Below are positions 1 to 10,839 of a stretch of 31,421 nucleotides of DNA, piece by piece. Below the pieces are notes generated by a model, which worked only from the letters and a program-made list of their open reading frames with translations, searched no databases and was not told where the DNA came from. Position 1 is the stretch's first letter; every line of letters starts with the position of its first letter. Position numbers and translations under genes: made by a program. This DNA is from Mnemiopsis leidyi (taxonomy: Eukaryota; Ctenophora; Tentaculata; Lobata; Bolinopsidae): NCBI GenBank assembly GCA_000226015.1, contig JH152676.1, positions 2,781-34,201 on the forward strand, given 5' to 3'.

Positions 1-279
1 GAAGTTGTAGATGACAGATGAAGATTTGTAAGATAGAAATACTTTTAAAATTAAACATTAAAGAGTGCAAAGTGGTGAGGTAAAAAATCTACCAACGCGT
101 AGCCATAAAAATTCAAAAGCAAGCGACCGAGAGAAAATTGACGGAGTTAACGTTAATTGCTACCCCGGGCTTAATCGGAATATCACTTTATTCTAATAGG
201 GAATAGCCAAGAGACTCTCCCCGGTCAAAGGGAGCAACCAATTTATTGGTTTTTGGAAAATTATAACTTATACGTCCAG

Positions 280-1142
280 ATACTGTTCAACAAGCGATGC
301 TGTTGATAGAACAATTACCAATCAACTGTCTCTTCAATATTTCGAGTGTCGGTGTTGGACATGGAACCGAATGTTTTTCTGATTATTTTGTCGGAAACAA
401 AACCAACAAAGACCTTGCTGTTTACTTTTTGAAGGTTTGTTGTTGATAGAAATTAAGGCTTCGCGGTGGAATCAATTTGTAAATTGGGCCATCAAAACCG
501 TGTCTCTAGTTATATTCCTGCGGTATTCTCTTCAAATCGTGAAATTGGATAATTCTTGTCGACGATTTATGATAAAATTTTCTCGGTAGTACATCCTGAA
601 ACCGAAAGAATATTGCGCTGAGCTGTGGAGTTCAGTATACCACGAATATTTGCTCTACAAAGATAGTCAGGACATAGTAAATTTGGTTTTTGTTAGTGAC
701 GGAGTGGTAACTCAACCCGATCTGTCACTAAATCTAGCTACACTTCTTCCTTCTCATATCCGAATATTCTCAGTTTTGTCCAGGTTGATTTTAGTATTAT
801 TTTTATTTTATCTTATTATTATTTCATTTACTCTCATCTGAAAAATTGTTTTCAAACAATCTTTTCTTTTCCCAAGAGCACATTTTTCCAACTACTTATA
901 ATTGCAGAGAAGATGGAAACAAGCATTATCTACAATCGTTAGCAAAACAAGGAAGTGGTTCCTTCTTCTTTCTCAATCCCAAAGAAAAGGGTAAATGGAT
1001 GAACAAGGTCGATGAACTGTATGACAAATGTCAGGAGCCTGCTTTAGATGAAGTACAGTTAAAATGGAACATGTACAACAGCGGTGACAGAGTTAATCAA
1101 GCCCCTCTCATAATATCCTCCCTCTTCAACAAACATCGACAG
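280..1142 (+). other. VWA domain (C-terminal two thirds), three exons
   Basis: Exons 280-434, 590-783 and 908-1142 encode the later part of a von Willebrand A domain. The first carries helix 1 and strand 2 (TVQQAMLLIEQL, then NISSVGVGHGTE, aligning with the NIIQFGTGYKE-type segment of PARP4). The second holds LWSSVYHEYLLYKD and the central strand LVFVSDGVV, the third HYLQSLAKQGSGSFFFL. The metal-binding DxSxS motif should sit in the exon before 280 and is not in the window. The acceptor at 587-589 is TAG rather than CAG, but it is the only one that keeps the frame open. Confidence 0.7.
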
Positions 1143-4100
1143 GTTTAATTTTTTTTACTACTGTCAATTTCTTAGTTACAACTGGGCATTAAGTACATTT
1201 ATAAGGTGTTCTGAGTCTGATTTTACTATCTGTGACTTGATTTTCAGATAGTAAAATCAGACTTGAGAAACTCAAAACACCTCACAAACTTGATGCTCAG
1301 ATAGTATACGGGTATGTTCCACACTGCAGATCTGCATCCCTTTTAGCTCATCTCGGGGATCAGTTCTTGGATACTCTAGTCAGTGTTGAGGAACTCAACG
1401 TTAAGCAAGGTAGGTAGTTTTTTATACTCCAGCCCTTTTAACCACTTACTAAAGTAATTAGGGGTATTCAACAATGAAATTGTTCATTAACATGAAGGTT
1501 TTTGGCAGGAAGTGTGATACACAAGCTCACTGCTAGAGCTATGATAGAAGACTATGTGAGTGGGGTAATGAGTGAAGATCAAAGGCTACACGAGGTATAA
1601 TTTTTAGTTCCCGGCACAATTTCCATCCCGTATTATTTATTTTACGCTGATGTAAGAGCACAAGGCTGTGTATTGACTCCATGTCGAAATCAAATTTTAA
1701 GATTTTATAAAAGCACTTTTTTCAGAGTCAGCAGAGAAAGAGAAAAGAGGAAATTATATCGTTGTCCCTGGAACACTCAGTGATATCTCCCTTTACCAGC
1801 TTTGTTGCTGTTGAAGAACGAGAGAAAGACGAGATTATCCAAAAAACAGTTGATATTGAGACTCTCTTGTCTGAGATACAGGAAGATAGTCTTCCTTATG
1901 TCGCATACACGGATGTTCCGAAACTTCATGTTAAGGTTTTAGAATTTTACTGGCTTCTTCAAATCTGATTAAACAGTATGTTGGTGGTTTTCTTCGTTGA
2001 TTTTTATCAGCTGTGCATTTTAAAGTAGTGAATACTTCACAGGCGATAGAAACGAAAAGGCATGTTCATCCCCCGGGAAACTCAGAGGAAACATTTGCTG
2101 ATCTTACGGTTTCTGAATCCTCTGATAGTGATGAATCTAGAGCAGACTCCTCATCTGAGGAAGAAGATGATGACACCTCTACTCTGGTTGTAGATCTAGG
2201 ATCGTACATAATAAAGGGAGGTTTTGTGGGAGATGACGCTCCACGAGCAGTTATTAGGTTTGTTCATATAACGCTAGTAGCAATGTACAATTAATTCAAA
2301 ATCTGTGCTCAGCGTAAACTGATGTTCAAAGCTCTGAAAAAAAAACAACCAAATAGGCCTTTCGCCAATGAAACATCATTTTTCTTCGATGCACATTTTT
2401 CCATTGATTTGAACTTATGAATATATAAACTCCTTTCAGGTCAGTGGTTTCAAAATCGACAGAAGCTCCGGTTATTTTAGGAATGGGCAGCAAAGATGCT
2501 TACGCTGGGGATGCCGCATTACACAGAATGGGCATGGCTTCAGAACTAGATGACCCGTTTATAGACGAATCATCAAAAGTTGACATTTCATCGCAGTTAG
2601 TCGGACATAATTCTGGGCCAGCTGGAACTATCTCTTTTATCAGCACTGTGACCAGCTCGGATTCATTCAAATCTAACTCGTCGCATTTAGCCTCCAAATC
2701 AGTCACGCCGAGACAATTTACGGGAAAAGACCTAGGGATTAAGATGCAGCTGTGTGCAGCTCCTCCCATAGCTTATGATTGTCGTCTGGGCTCACCGGCT
2801 TTGTCTCTTTCAAGTCCAGACATGGCAATGTCACCACCTTCATCATCATCAAGTCCAGCAATGTCTACAATTTACCCGTCAGCAAGTCCGCCCTGTTCAG
2901 GTTTCTCCGTGTCACAGTCAGCTTCACCAACACAACTACTCAGGTGTTCACTACCATATGAACATTCGACTGTTGAACTTGAACGTAATGCACTACCACC
3001 AGTTTCATGTAGGCGAACGTCAATTTCAACAGACGTCGGAGGAGGCGGGGAGGTTAAAGACAACACAGCTATGACTGGAATACTGCGCCCAGAAGTTATC
3101 TCTGTGTGTCCTGATCCTCCGGAGCACTTGATCCAGTGCGGTGGTATCCACATAGCTCAATCAGCCCGCATGGGACAACAGTTTTCTTCTGACCTTGATA
3201 AGGATGTGATTGATGTGATAATCCAAAGTAGTATTGACAAGATCTACGACTCTATAAACGCTTTGACCCGTCCGATTGAAGATCTGCCGGTTTGTATTGA
3301 TGAGGATGTTTTTGGTGGCTGCAAGGAGAACCTTTTTCTCAATTTAGAGGCTGCTGTGGTCGCGTCTTGTGGCATCTTCTTTAACGCACCTCTCGCACGA
3401 GGAGAGGTCAACAACACTGCGTTAAGTTAGTACATTATATTATATACATCATTATACATTATTATATAGAATGAATGTATACAAATAATTTTGAAATCGG
3501 ATTTCACTTTTCGCTATTTAGCACCTTTTAAGGTAGCTAAGGGAAAAATGGTGAAATTAATTATCTAGTAGTGACACGACATTTCTTGTTTCAGGAGAGG
3601 AGGTAAAGGAACTAACGAATAATATGACGGAAGCACTGAAAAATCTCAGAACAATAATCGCGCACCTTAGTGATCCTGAGAAGCCTAAATTGGTTACAGC
3701 AGCTAGCAATTTAGGTGTAGATGCTGTGTGTCATTTGAGAATTGCTAAAAATCGGCATGAAATCCCCGCGGAACACAGTGTTGCTGTCAACAATTTGGTA
3801 TCATCTCGTAAAGAGATCTTGGTATGTTTGGGTCAACTTGAATTTAAAGATGGGGAAGAACCAAATCAGGGGGCCCTTGAGACTTGCAATGATATAGCGA
3901 AGGCTATTGAAAACCTAATAAAAAACAAATACAAGATAGTGGCGATAAACTGTTTGGATTCTGAGGCTCAGCAAGAGGTGATGTTACATTGAGTAAGAAT
4001 AAAACTATTTAAACTTGATTCTCCGAAACATTGACCTAAAATGTGCGATACTATTTCAATTATTTCTAATATTCGCTCATAAAGTTATGCTTATGGAACA

Positions 4101-6410
4101 ATCAACATTGAAATAAAACATTTTTATGTTCTTCTTTTGCAGGTAATAAATATAAGTAAAGATATCGCTCGCCGATCTTCACAATTGTGTATTTCTACAA
4201 GATCGCTAAACCCTGACGTGAGTCAGAGCAGACTGTTCCTATTGAACCTCTCTCAGGTAAACCTGACTATTAGAATTGGAATTTACTACTATAAATAAAA
4301 CTACAAGTACAACTATATGTGCAATCTGTCGATGTGTCTTAGATGTTATTTTTTAGACGCCAGGACTCAATCCCTTGCGGATCTGTAGCCTCTGTTGCGA
4401 CTGGTTTTAGCAAGTGCAGCATGTATTAAAACTATTGCATTTAAATTAAAAAACTGTATCCTTACCAGCCCAACTTCTTAAGGCGACTAATATTCTGATT
4501 CGGTACAAATCAAGTCTGGTCATTACTAGGTCCTTTCATATCTCACTACTCGAAATCTCATATCTGTAAAAATCTAATTTATTGATTTCTAACATGATGA
4601 TGAGGGTCATATTACAGGAAGTAGCCTATATTGTAGAGAGTTCTATAGACTGTATTATGAACTATACAAGCGACCAGGAATTACTTATCGGAATTGAGCT
4701 GTGTATCGATGAAATCCTGGTGGCTATTGACAGATTCACCCAAACTATTGAATCACAGAGAAAATCTGCGGAGACGAACGGTGGGATTAATACAAGCTAC
4801 TTATAGCATTCATTTCTAAATGTCTATATATATATCAGAATTCGTATTGTCATAGTCGATGAAAAATCTCAGTGTTGTTATAAATTTATTGATCAAACGA
4901 CAAATTTACAGAGCGAAGTGCTGAAAGGGAATCCAGCAATATCCACCAATCAGAGTCTGAATCTTCCGGCATGAGTGATCAAGAATTAGCAGGCCCTGTA
5001 CCTTTAACATGTATCTCTGAGCCAGAAAGAGAAAAGAGACATTTAGAGAGAGAAGTGATGAATTCTTGGCTTGAAACAAATAGTAAATCGCCTTGGTTTA
5101 GCAACATGCTTGCGTCTTTGAAGTACGATGCTTTCAGCGAGATATTGACAAAGTTTACAGAAAAACATGATATATCAATGTCGCAAGAAATACGGAGAAA
5201 AGTATTCTTTGGATGCTCGAAGATTCTGAAAATCCTGCATAATGAAATGTCGATAATTGAGGATGCCGATGAACCTGCAAAAATCTGGAATCAAAGCATA
5301 ATCAAAGTCATCAGTAGACCCGAAATCCAGCTTCTAACTGACTATATTTTGGAAGGAGATCTGATTTACAAGGTCGCATCAGAAAGTCTCCTCAAAAACG
5401 GGCTCAACAGTCTGGGGAATCTCGTTTCTGACGAGGTCCTTAGTTACGTCAAATTTGTATGTTGTGTTCTGAGGCTTTGTCGGGCTGGCATGTGTCTTAA
5501 GGTGGATGAAAGGAATAAAGAGGCGAGACTTTTTAATAAGATTGTAAGCGTTACCGATGAAGATGGGGTAGAGAAACGGTGGTTCTTGAGAGACTTGGAC
5601 GATAGTACCTGTCGAGTTGGATTCTCTACCGAAAAAATAGTTAGTGGCGAGTATTAAATTACATTTGAAATTAAAGGTTCAGTCAAATTTTAGTTTGGAT
5701 TTTGCCAGTAGAACTTGAAGTTGACTCTTATAAAATCTTTGAAGTTTCTGATAGCCGATCAAACTAGTCCCCCAGTTACACACCTTTATTTTCAGATATC
5801 GCTTATGTATTACAATATATTCTGTAAAAAATTTGTCGACCTACCTCGTTTCCTAACTGTTGCTTGGGATTGGTCCTCTTTTTTCTCTCTCCTTTCTTAC
5901 ATAGCTATCAAGGTAAGCTGTAGATCCTCTGATGCCAATATTTCCCTAGTTATTAATTGAAAAAAAGGGTTCAAGCTTTAATGGCTATAATGTTTATCAT
6001 TGAAATTTAAAAATGTGAAACAAGGTGATCTCGCACCTGATAAATATTGATGTTTATACGTAACGATGTTTATTATACATTATTTTCTCGTACTAAGATA
6101 AATCACAACATTCAGGAATTACAATACGACGAGAAAACCTTTTTTGAGATAGCGTCTGTCGGTTTTGATCCGGAGCAAGAATGCAGTATTTTGGTAAGCT
6201 ATTTCTGCTTTAATTAAAGCTTCTCAAAAACACTATCATCTTGTTTAATTTTAGGACAGTCATTGCAAGGGTAATTTTCATTATAATTGTAATTATGAGT
6301 CATTCCCACTCATCAAATCAATAAGGATTCTTTAACTTTATCAAATATTTCAGTATGCAGGAAAGAGGATGCTCGACAAAGATTTGTCAATAAAAAGTCC
6401 AGCCAGCTAA
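280..6410 (+). CDS. PARP4-like (vault PARP-type) VIT/VWA protein with actin-like insert, 5'-partial
   Basis: Fifteen exons join in one frame: 280-434, 590-783, 908-1142, 1301-1409, 1509-1594, 1726-1935, 2043-2257, 2440-3425, 3595-3977, 4143-4256, 4618-4780, 4912-5639, 5796-5912, 6116-6193, 6354-6410 (TAA), about 1,275 residues. The 5' end (PARP catalytic, VIT and start of VWA, if present) lies before the window. Residues 1-330 follow vault PARP: the VWA strand LVFVSDG, then QAPLIISSLF, VYGYVPHC, SVIHKLTARAMIEDY and FTSFVAVEERE, in family order and spacing. The rest differs from vertebrate PARP4: acidic/serine tract (about 345-375), actin-like segment (378-437), Ser/Pro linker, helical region (about 690-960), unrecognised C-terminus. 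Vault PARP binds the major vault protein and mono-ADP-ribosylates; whether this copy does cannot be seen. Most introns have clean GT-AG signals; the donors at 3426, 4781 and 5640 are weaker and were chosen because they keep phase. The exon 280-434 acceptor is also less certain. Confidence 0.75.
1204..1282. repeat. Long intronic inverted repeat (hairpin) with decoy acceptor
   Basis: Within the intron 1143-1300, arms 1215-1232 and 1245-1262 are perfectly complementary over 18 bp with a 12-nt loop. Outer arms AGGTGTT (1204-1210) and AACACCT (1276-1282) extend the pairing around a bulge. The right arm carries CAG|ATAGTA, a duplicate of the true acceptor at 1298-1300, also followed by ATAGTA. Confidence 0.8.
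2187..2542 (+). other. Isolated actin N-terminal-like segment within the PARP4-like protein
   Basis: Read across the intron 2258-2439, the protein holds LVVDLGSYIIKGGFVGDDAP, RAVI, then VILGMGSKDAYAGDAAL. This matches the first 60 or so residues of actins and Arps (VVDxGSxxxKxGFxGDDAPRAV, then VGMGxKDxYxGDEAQ), including the phosphate-1 loop. It follows an acidic/serine tract. No later actin motif (phosphate-2, adenosine or C-terminal signatures) follows; the sequence goes to a Ser/Pro-rich linker. It is therefore not a complete actin fold and is unlikely to bind ATP in the usual way. Exon phase is preserved on both sides (phase 0 in, AG|G across the intron), so it belongs to the same transcript model as the VWA part. 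Confidence 0.7.
3180..6410 (+). other. Unrecognised helical and C-terminal region of the PARP4-like protein
   Basis: From the end of exon 2440-3425 to the TAA at 6408-6410 the protein is rich in amphipathic helices without an obvious named domain. Examples are VIIQSSIDKIYDSINAL, EEVKELTNNMTEALKNL, ISKDIARRSSQLCIS and EVAYIVESSIDCIMNY. Spacing of hydrophobic residues, with many Ala, Ser and Ile, recalls vinculin- or talin-type helical bundles; this is an impression only. Exon 4912-5639 begins with a Glu/Ser-rich stretch, then a mixed globular region ending in RWFLRDLDDSTCRVGFSTEK. Three short exons (5796-5912, 6116-6193, 6354-6410) add a hydrophobic aromatic piece and a short basic tail. Confidence 0.55.
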
Positions 6411-7048
6411 ACATCCAGGTGTGCTAGACTGGTGGCTTGGACTTGAGGAACATGTTGTAAAACTAGCATACATTATAAAAACTTACGAAAAAATTTTAGA
6501 ACAGTATTGCCTACTGGTATTTGGACATCAAAATAGATGGCTGACTGGAAATGTTAACGGTTAACCGCATGTATGACATTCTAAGTTGCTGGCACCGCCA
6601 CCTGCACATTAATGCAGCTAGTGTGTTTGCAGCTGAACTTTAAGTTTGATCGAATTTTTTAGGTTTTATTTTAGGTTTTTTCGTATAACCAATGGGTTTT
6701 CGTTTTTGTATGACCCATTTTTTAGCAATTTCTTTTCTTTGTTTAAATGAAAAACATACGTATTTTTCATACATTTTTTTCTAATTATGTAAAAATTTCA
6801 TTTTTTAATTTCGAACTGTCCATTGTGTTGAGTTATTTTTGTAGAACTTTGGATAAGACTATGTATATGATTATTAGAATCTTTTGGATGACTTTCTTTA
6901 TTCTAGTGTTTAGATATTTATATATTATTTCAGAACGATTTACATCATGTTAAGCTGCTCAGATATAGATTTTATTTGTTTAGCCCTCAGGCATGAATTT
7001 TATATAAGGTTTTTACCTTGTATTATACATTGTGCATGACCATGAAAC

Positions 7049-7054
7049 AATAAA
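7049..7054 (+). terminator. Candidate polyadenylation signal of the PARP4-like gene
   Basis: AATAAA lies about 640 bp after the stop codon at 6408-6410, in AT-rich DNA with no open frame between. It is the first canonical hexamer I see in a suitable place, so 6411 to about 7075 is probably 3' UTR. Confidence 0.4.
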
Positions 7055-7074
7055 TTTTCCTTCTGGATAGGCAG

Positions 7075-9218
7075 TTGTTAAGATTTCTGCTAAATCTCAC
7101 TCTCCGCTTTTGATAAATGATTTCATGAACGAAATTGGTACATCGAAATGGAAAGTCTGAGTTGCTATCTCGATCAAAATCGGGCTTTACTCAATGACTA
7201 TCGTTGATTCGACAATTTTTCGTGTGCGAAAAAATGTTTCTGTGAAAATTTTCTTTTACCCTCAGATTCGTTAAAATTGAAAAATTGTCTGAAAAATTAA
7301 AGTTGTGTCATGGACATGCGCATATGATAAGGTAAAAGGTTCAGTTTTTATGTTAAGAGATGAATTTTATGGTGATTTGTAAAGATAAGAATCATATAAT
7401 ATAATGTTTTTAAGCAGGGGTGAGGCTTTTGCAGTAGTTAGTACCCTCATCTTTAGTAGCTCAATATTTATTAATGATTGGTACCATTGATCATGCTGAA
7501 TGGTTGACAGATATTTGCAGTTGCTCTTCAGGGAAGCGTCTTATTTGTGCCCTACTTTAAGAAGATCAAAACAGATAAATCTGCCATCTAAGTTTTTCGG
7601 TGGTATCCGATGTTGTTGGTGCTACACCTTTTTAGTATCGTACCCGGCACCACGTGTTGAATCTGCTGCGCGCGCCATGTGCGCGGCTTCTTTCTGTCAC
7701 GGTAGTCGTTAAAAAACTTAAGTTTCACTTCTCAAAATTATACCGCGCGCGCTCACTAGTCCATTGTTTAGTAAGCAAGAGGGAGTTTTATGAGGCTCTT
7801 CCAAGTTCCAAGAAGAATTGAACGGTTCTAGATCCCCCTGACTAAACAATGATCGAAGTATATGAACAACTGGATATGATTGCTTACTAATTTAAAACTT
7901 TCTTCAATACTATTCTCTAAAAAGCTCAGTAATCAGTTGTTACTATGTGGTCAGCTGTCAGTATCGGCGGGTAACTATGACATTAAGAAGATTTCCGGGT
8001 TTCTTGACAATCAACGCAGCGACAAACGTTTTTGTTCCTGCACTACCCGCAATTCATCTCAAAATTGAGAATCAATTGACCTGCCAGTTGCCCTTAACAT
8101 GTACATTGAGAGCAAAGAAGTCTCCAGGGAAACATGACTTACCGCTGAATAAACGCCACTCATCCCATCAAAATTCGACTACCCGTCTAAGTCCCCCTAA
8201 TTTCAATCCGCATTTACAGGTGTTACACAGGTACACATTTTGGGTCGAAGCCAAGAACACCGCATTAAGCGACAAGGAACTAAGGAGAGTAGATGGGACT
8301 CTACACATATATAACAAGCGATGTGCACCTAGATAATTGTCCATTATCACATGTTTGTTATACTGACTGCACGTGCAAGCTGGCTGACACACTTCCTCCT
8401 TCACACTCTATTCTAGACGAATCTTGAGATTATTGAGGGGGGCTATAAAGTAAGCCGGAGATGTACATTCTGTATGTACCGGGTCAGTAGGCTGTAATAT
8501 AGTTCATGGAATAGCTGACTAGATTTCACATTCTAATTGTACCGTGCAAGTTTTGGGGGTGCATGCCGACTGAAATTCTAATCAAAATATCAAGATAATG
8601 CATGTCCAGCATGCATGTAATTGTGACTGGTCGCCAGTGCTGCTCGCTGGGGCGATGTGCTATAGTGTACCGGATGTTGGCAAGAGATGCAGCATCACTA
8701 TCAATACCCCTTATCACAGGTCTGAAGCTCCACGATCACAACTTCACATTCGCTGATCTACAGCTCTTCATTACTTGGCCGTGTAACGTGTCAAGTTATT
8801 TAATCTAATCAAATTACGCTGATGCACTGCACAGGTAAAACCCAGTAATTGGCCTGTTAATGGAAGTGAAATAGAAACCATGGTGTCCTCTTGTAACCAT
8901 TGACATCTTGCCTGTGCAATGGTGTGAAGGGGTTTCCCCTAGGCTGGGCATTGACAGGACAGAACCGGGGAGCCGCCACCGCTGGAGGAGATAAGTGGAA
9001 GCCAACTAAAACACAGTTACAGGGCAACACCGCATACATTGTGTCCCTTCATAACGATAAGGATAACCCGCCCAATTTACACAGCATCATTATTCAAATA
9101 CATTGTTGATGGCCACAAATATTCTTATATACCCAGCGTGAAACAATTTTAAAATCTGCCAATTTCCTTCAACCTGAAGTTCTAATATTAGTACATGTTG
9201 GGATATGTAAAAACAATC
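7075..9218. other. Gene-poor intergenic region
   Basis: After the likely 3' UTR I find no supportable gene. The frames open here are short, overlap on both strands and show no family signature or splice context. Base composition varies, with local CG-rich stretches near 7670 and 7745. CACGTG boxes occur at 7651-7656 and 8370-8375. Confidence 0.5.
7762..7851. repeat. Inverted repeat pair, 11-bp arms
   Basis: CATTGTTTAGT at 7762-7772 is matched by ACTAAACAATG at 7841-7851, enclosing 68 bp. It may be a small degraded foldback element. No target-site duplication is evident. Confidence 0.4.
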
Positions 9219-9327
9219 GCCATGAACTACTACTAAAATAACGCCAATAACTACTACTTTAACGCCGATGACTACTACTAAGCCGATAACTATTGCCACG
9301 CCAATAACAACTACAAACCGCCACTGC
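9219..9327. repeat. Degenerate minisatellite, about 20-bp units
   Basis: About five imperfect units of the type GCCAATAACTACTACTTTAAC follow one another, with variants GCCATGAACTACTACTAAA, GCCGATGACTACTACTAA, GCCGATAACTATTGCCAC and GCCAATAACAACTACAAAC. On the minus strand this reads as a Val/Ile/Gly-rich open frame, which is a by-product of the repeat and not a protein gene. Confidence 0.7.
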
Positions 9328-9432
9328 TCATCTGCCCACCGACAAAAAAATCCCATAAAGTTTGTTTTGAAAGTTTTAATGATACTCTAACCCACAAAAT
9401 GCAGCTATACCGCATTCTCCTTGATAGTAGCC

Positions 9433-9478
9433 ATCTTGCCCTGACGTCTCACGCCACACCTGAGCGAGACGTCAAGAT
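9433..9478. repeat. Hairpin with TGACGTCTC arms
   Basis: TGACGTCTC (9442-9450) pairs with GAGACGTCA (9466-9474), and the outer ATCTTG (9433-9438) pairs with CAAGAT (9473-9478) after a small internal loop. Each arm contains TGACGT, the half-site core of a CRE/ATF element. It could be a binding-site palindrome or a foldback remnant. Confidence 0.6.
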
Positions 9479-9922
9479 ACCTACAGATCACTCCTAAAAA
9501 CAGAGGTCAGGGGTTTAGCGAGGAAGAGAGATTGGTAATGTCAGAGAATTCTAGGAGGGGGATGTTGAGGCAGAAAGCGGTTGTTTATTTGGAGCCTATG
9601 GCTATACGGGGAACGAGCTGCAGAACTAAATATACCCTCATTTTCAGTAGCTCCCGGAACAGCTACTTTCGAGGTAGAGAAGTTGGGTATCCTCAGTTTC
9701 TTCCTGTAGAATCCTCCCAAGTCCCAAAGGTGGCCAGATGATTCGGCCATAATTTTTACTGGCTACAATCAAGCTTACATGAACCATCAAATACTCGAAA
9801 GAGAGAAGGAAGGGCCCCAGATGATGTGTCGTAAGTGGTGAGCGACATAATTCTCCTAACAGTACAATTCCACAACTCTTTCCAACCTCTATCTAGGGAC
9901 TAGGGTGGTATCTATTTAGTTA

Positions 9923-9974
9923 CAACAACTCCGAGTTTCCTTTTTCCGGAGTTGTTGCCATGGTTGTCAACCAT
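9923..9974. repeat. Two adjacent hairpins
   Basis: CAACAACTCCG (9923-9933) and CGGAGTTGTTG (9947-9957) are perfect 11-bp arms with a 13-nt pyrimidine-rich loop. Directly after it, ATGGTTG and CAACCAT (about 9960-9974) form a second 7-bp palindrome with one spacer base. The first resembles a rho-independent terminator in shape only; there is no reason to read it that way in an animal genome. Confidence 0.6.
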
Positions 9975-10580
9975 TTTTGGGCATTGGAATCGGAGATTCT
10001 TCTGATCGTTTTTCGAGGTCTTCCAAGAAGTCCCGCTTCAGCAAGGCCTAGGGAGAAGTGAAAGGATGAAGTTGTTCATTATTTCACCAACAGCAGGATA
10101 GAAGCTGTATACTACAGTGTTTTAATGTTGTGTATTTCGTCAGTTGGGGACTAACTCTTCACCTACCACTTATCCAATGGAGCAAATTTGGAGTCTTTGA
10201 CGAAGACCCAATCTATAGAAGCGATAACTTTTTATTTTTGGTATTGCACACCCTGGGAAAGAATGGTTGGGGCGCCTTGAGATCATCAAGAGAACTAGCC
10301 CTGAGTAAGGAGAATTCTTTTGTTGAGCGTGTTCATTTGCAGGATTTTGATTTATAATTGTCGTACCAATTTATAAAGAATTTAAAAAGGTGCAACTATT
10401 TTTACTGAACATACAGATCTTTGATGGCAATAAAGAGCTGGAAGGCCCAAAATTTCTTCTGACTTCTTTCCTAAGACTCATGTGACGTACCTCCAAATTA
10501 ATAACCGGCTATTGAGTAGGCACCATGATACAAAAAATAGTACCTAATCCAAGAATTTTGTGATATAACGATGGCTGTTC

Positions 10581-10839
10581 CACGTGTTGTAGGTTCCAGC
10601 GAAGTGGTATGTCACCAGGGAGATGAGAAAATATTCTGACTTTTCTCTAGCAAGGTAACATGATCTCAAGCCGATGAAGAGGGAAGGACATTCTTGTCTG
10701 GTGGTATCCTACTCAACGTACCGATACACAAGGTACGTGTCGGGCAGCGACTAGGGTAAAATCCCGCGTTCCCATTGGTCCGAACCAATCACGTGACACC
10801 TGGCGCGTGATCACGTGACCCGATGATCTGGGTCACGTG
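10581..10839. promoter_or_regulatory. Cluster of CACGTG E-boxes with CCAAT
   Basis: CACGTG occurs at 10581-10586, 10790-10795, 10812-10817 and 10834-10839. Two are the extended palindrome TCACGTGA (10789-10796 and 10811-10818), and a CCAAT box directly abuts the first of these. The last three lie 22 bp apart, centre to centre (about two helical turns). TCACGTGA is the known core site for MITF/TFE/USF-type bHLH-zipper factors. Further copies lie at 11958-11963 and 12125-12130. Function is inferred. Confidence 0.5.

Noticed and set aside
1-279. Further VWA exon with the metal-binding motif
   Set aside because: Possible donors exist near 80, but no frame gives a DxSxS motif or a phase matching the exon at 280, so it is treated as intron.
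2500-3153. Minus-strand and alternative-frame open stretches over exon 2440-3425
   Set aside because: They are shadows of the Ser/Pro-rich coding exon, have no splice context and match no family.
8168-9109. Several 60-80 codon frames on both strands
   Set aside because: They overlap each other, lack recognisable motifs or splice sites and have random-looking composition.
9090-9356. 88-codon Val/Ile/Gly-rich minus-strand frame
   Set aside because: It is produced by the degenerate minisatellite at 9219-9327; the apparent membrane segment is a repeat artefact.
10130-10357. 75-codon plus-strand frame
   Set aside because: It has no family resemblance, no start context and no neighbouring exon in phase.
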